This document shows, one piece after another, positions 60,676 through 64,000 of a DNA stretch of 64,000 nt (within the stretch, counting starts at the first letter, position 1; every line of letters begins with the position of its first letter). The stretch spans positions 6,063,261 to 6,127,260 of the forward strand of contig NC_041002.1 in NCBI RefSeq assembly GCF_004193775.1, in the 5' to 3' direction. Under the pieces are notes generated by a model. It ran no database searches. It was not told where the DNA came from and saw nothing but the letters and a program-made list of their open reading frames with translations. This DNA is from Glycine soja. Its lineage: Eukaryota > Streptophyta > Magnoliopsida > Fabales > Fabaceae. The translations under genes and the position numbers were made by a program.

Positions 60676-62859
60676 TGTAAGATAAAAGGTGTTCAAAAAC
60701 ACATATTACAATCTATTTTATATTTAAATTATATTATAAACAGATGGCATATTAAAAAAGTGTACATGTTGATGAGTTTTTGAAGTAAAAAAAAATTCTT
60801 TAATAGTGTGAAGACTCTACGTGTATATACATATTGAGACTGACCTCTGTTCGTCAATAACTTTGACAAGTCAAAAAATAAGAATAGAGAAGTGATATTG
60901 AGATTATTTCAACGAGCAGCCTAAGACTTTATTTATAACACGCTAAGGATATTAAATTTCTGATGAAATCAAAATTATTATTGATAGTATCCTTTTTTTA
61001 AGCTATATTATTTTTTGTTACCTTTTATTGCTAACCATTTAACAATTAAAATTGAAATAATAATTGATCAAGTCAAACTTGTATCTAGCCGTCTTTTCAA
61101 CCATAATTCCAAATACAAAATCATACATGTTTGTTTTTCTTCTTTTACCAAATCTTTATTCATATTATTTATATTTTCAGTACTAGCAAAAATATAATAA
61201 TATTCCACCTTTTTGAAATCAATTAATCATTTGATCATATTAAATTCTCTAATTTAATTAATCATCAAATATTTAAATAATTTCTTTAACAGAGATTAGA
61301 ACACTCGTTTGTGTGTGACCTCGTAGGTTTAATACTAAGTCGGTAATATATTAATCAAATTAATATACTAATCAAGGTAGGCGTCTAACAACACTCCTTA
61401 ACGTCCGGATAGCATTAAGTAGCATTTTACTTTCAAGAACCAGTAGAAGAGTAGTGTAATAATTTCTTCCATCTTTACAACTCTGGGTTAACTCTAGAAT
61501 ATGGTATTATTGTCAAACCTTTTTGAGTTAACTCATAATGACTTAAGAAACTCATTTCTTCTCTCATTTAATTTTTTGGCCAGGATATAATTTTATTCAT
61601 AAAACTCAAACTCATTACCAAGAGTTGATGGATTCCTTCTTGATTAATCATTAATTCTACAGGTATTTAATCATATCCAATATCCATTCAACAAATGCTC
61701 TAAAGCATTAGGTGTCCGGAATCAAAATACAACAAATAACATGTTAACTACTATGACAATCTCAGGTCAAAGAAAACTATTATATTTCTTCTTGAGAATT
61801 TTTTATTGACAGTTTATGATAAATTTTAATCATTAGAAAATTTTAATTGAGTTAGTTCAATGATTACATCAAGCAGAAGCAAATCGGAGTATATGGAATG
61901 TAAGTTCAACAAAAGAAGGAGGGTTTCTAACTCAGAGGTGAAAATAGGAGACCATATTATCCCTCAAGTCACACGGTTTAAATATCTTGGGTCTGTAATA
62001 CAGGATGATGGGGAAATTGAAGGGGATGTGAATCATCGCATTCAAGCAGGATGGATGAAATGGAGAAAAGCATCGGGGGTGTTATGTGATGCAAAGGTAC
62101 CGATCAAGCTAAAGGGAAAGTTTTATCGGACTGCGGTAAGACCGGCGATTTTGTACGGAACAGAATGTTGGGCGGTCAAGAGCCAACATGAGAATAAAGT
62201 AGGTGTAGCGGAGATGAGGATGTTGCGGTGGATGTGTGGTAAGACTCGATAGGATAAAATTAGAAACGAAGCTATTAGAGAGAGGGTTGGAGTAGCGCCT
62301 ATTGTAGAGAAGATGGTGGAAAATAGACTTAGGTGGTTTGGGCATGTAGAGAGAAGACCGGTAGACTCTGTAGTGAGGAGAGTAGACCAGATGGAGAGAA
62401 GACAAACAATTCGAGGCAGAGGAAGACCCAAAAAGACTATAAGAGAGGTTATCAAAAAGGATCTCGAAATGAATGGTTTGGATAGAAGTATGGTACTTGA
62501 TAGAACATTATGGCGGAAGTTGATCCATGTAGCCGACCCCACCTAGTGGGATAAGGCGTTGTTGTTGTTGTTGTTGTAGTTCAATGATTACATCAACATG
62601 TGACTCATCTATATATGCAAAATTTTCAATAATCTTATGATCAAGAACTGTTTAGATTAAAATTAGAACATACTTGTTTCTCATTATCATAATCTCTATT
62701 ATAATAACAAGTCTTTAATTTTAATCAATGACATTATCAAATGGACCATTTAATCAAATAGTGAAATATGACAATGAAAATAAAATAATATTTTATTATT
62801 AAAATTAGAATTGATTACATGATGACTTGGATCATGGACATACAAATTTATTCCCAACA
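60676..62859 (-). repeat. 3' LTR of a copia element, with LINE insertion
   Basis: Read on the minus strand it starts TGTTGGGAATAAATTTG (62859) right after a polypurine tract AAGTGGGAGAT and ends near TTTTATCTTACA (60676). Excluding the LINE insertion and its duplicated site it is about 1460 bp. It is homologous to the solo LTR at 52387-54340. The 60676 edge is set by alignment to that LTR and by the terminal CA. Confidence 0.8.
61873..62576 (+). mobile_element. 5'-truncated RTE-type LINE
   Basis: About 704 bp flanked by a perfect 20 bp duplication TAGTTCAATGATTACATCAA (61853-61872 and 62577-62596). It ends in a GTTGTTGTTG repeat tail. The coding strand is + and keeps the C-terminal part of reverse transcriptase: [51 protein letters not shown], a TAG at 62250, then RLRWFGHVERRPVDSVVRRV and GRGRPKKTIREVIKKDLEMN, stop at about 62544. 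Repeat-unit tails and long duplications are typical of RTE-clade LINEs. The single stop and 5' truncation make it inactive. Confidence 0.93.
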
Positions 62860-62926
62860 ATCTCCCACTTGCCTAGAGCCAATCATTCACGAACTTCATT
62901 CCTAATTCTCATTTGTGCTTGTCAAA

Positions 62927-64000
62927 CTATTTTATGTCAAGCGCCTTGGTGAAGGGATCTGTTGCATTCTCCTTTCCATCTACCTTTCCAATCTTAACGT
63001 CACCACGTTCTATTATCTCTTTAATCAAGTGATACCTTCGCAAAATATGTTTAGACTTCTGGTGTGATCTTGGTTCCTTTACTTCAGCAATAGCCCCATT
63101 ATTGTCGCACAATAATGGGACTGACTCTTCTATTGAAGGAACCACACCAAGTTCAAATATGAACTTTTTTATCCAAACAGCTTCTTTAGCGGCTTCACTT
63201 GCCGCTATATATTCTACTTCAATAGTTGAATCTGCTATCATAACTTGCTTGGAACTTTTCCAACTTACTGCACCACTATTTAAAGTGAAAACATATCCTG
63301 AAATGGATTTGCTATCATCTTTTTCTGATGCAAAGTTTGCATCAATATAACCCTTCAGTTTCAATTCAGAGTCTCCATAAATGAGGAATTGGTCTTTAGT
63401 TCTTCTTAAGTACTTAAGTATGGTCTTAACCATTTTCCAATGTTCCTCACCAGGGTTTGCTTGATATCGACTAGTTACACCTAGTGCATAAGCGACATCA
63501 GGACGTGTACAAGTCATGGTGTACATGATAGCTCCTACTGCACTAGCATATGGTACTTTACTCATGCGTTCTCTTTCTTCAGGAGTTGTTGGACAATTCT
63601 CCCCACTAAGAGTAATTCCAACACCTACAGGCAAATAGCCTCGTTTGGAATTATCCATGTTATATCTCTTTAAGATAGTATCAATGTACATAGATTGGGA
63701 GAGTCCAAGCAACCTTTTAGATCTATCTCTATAAATCTTTATACCTAGAATATAGACTGCTTCTCCCAAATCCTTCATGGAGAATTGTTCTGATAGCCAA
63801 ATCTTTGTGCCTTGCAAATTGCAATGTTGGTATGTCATTTCCAATTAGTAATATGTCATCTACATATAACACTAAGAAAATAATTGCACTCCCACTGACC
63901 TTTTGGTAAACACATGGCTCTTCCTCACATTTAACAAACTCGAACTTTTCGATTGTCTTATTAAGAATGTTCCAACTTCTAGAAGCTTGTTTCAATCCAT
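62927..64000 (-). pseudogene. Copia polyprotein, RT C-terminal part and RNase H
   Basis: This is the 3' end of pol of the element whose LTR is at 60676. Two overlapping frames join at about 63815 by a 1-base shift. The first (to 63995, past the window edge) has VYQKVSGSAIIFLVLYVDDI with the catalytic YVDD. The second reads FSMKDLGEAVYILGIKIYRD, VPYASAVGAIMYTMTCTRPD-VAYALG, and RNase H motifs (GYIDANFASEKDDSKSISGY, AVSWKSSKQVMIADST-EVEY, LLCDNNGAI, RYHLIKEIIERGDVKI), ending at 62927. RNase H appears complete. Only the one frameshift is seen, so this copy is younger than the copia remnants at the left of the window. Confidence 0.93.

Noticed and set aside
62109..62542. Minus-strand frames of 98 and 139 codons
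   Set aside because: They are antisense shadows of the RTE reverse transcriptase fragment.

Overview
The window looks like repeat-rich (probably pericentromeric or gene-poor) chromosomal DNA of a legume, most likely soybean (Glycine). The reasons are: AT-rich sequence with split GT-AG genes; a Sirevirus-type LTR carrying many copies of a TAATCGATTA palindrome; several CACTA transposons of the kind that carry host gene fragments in soybean; and three intact-looking genes that read clearly as plant proteins. No organism label was available, so the species is an inference.

Intact genes. (1) A three-exon CASP (Casparian strip membrane domain) protein gene on + at 22675-24495. (2) A two-exon PsbQ-like gene on - at 24892-26529 (PNSL2, lumenal subunit of the chloroplast NDH complex). 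(3) A three-exon NAC transcription factor gene on - at 57446-58754 (NAP-like). A four-exon Mpo1/YGL010w-like (DUF962) gene on + at 47337-52187 keeps its exon structure but is broken by frameshifts, a stop and a lost splice acceptor.

Layout. 1-3146: 3' part of a Ty1-copia element with its 3' LTR. 3931-8722: a second, truncated copia remnant split by a 1.3 kb solo LTR. 8870-16036: a candidate Pack-CACTA element with terminal CACT.../...AGTG and AGA target duplications; it holds a 5' fragment of an FTSHI5-like plastid gene, two exons of a PIR/SRA1 (WAVE complex) gene and unidentified exons, and a 1.2 kb long-inverted-repeat element is nested in it. 16550-22000: a decayed CACTA element with TNP2-type transposase remnants. 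22.5-26.6 kb: the CASP and PNSL2 genes. 28.7-37.0 kb: CACTA-type subterminal repeats enclosing GH17 glucanase, anoctamin-like and unidentified exons. 37.0-47.1 kb: a second gene-fragment array, also ending in a CACTA terminus, with fragments of cysteine synthase, CCT2 and a GATL glycosyltransferase, all on the minus strand; it is interrupted by a 5.5 kb gypsy element (37866-43370) and by a Sirevirus-like solo LTR (45486-47036). 47.3-52.2 kb: the Mpo1-like pseudogene with a hAT-like insertion. 52387-54340: a solo LTR. 54.5-55.8 kb: nested MITEs and a LINE fragment. 57.4-58.8 kb: the NAC gene. 60676-64000: the 3' end of a minus-strand copia element whose LTR is related to the solo LTR at 52387 and carries an RTE-type LINE insertion.

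The most interesting part is the trio of gene-capturing CACTA structures. Together they carry recognisable pieces of at least seven unrelated host genes. In the second and third, every recognised fragment lies on the minus strand and several still have splice sites, so transcription could give chimeric RNAs. Their outer ends are only partly defined here.
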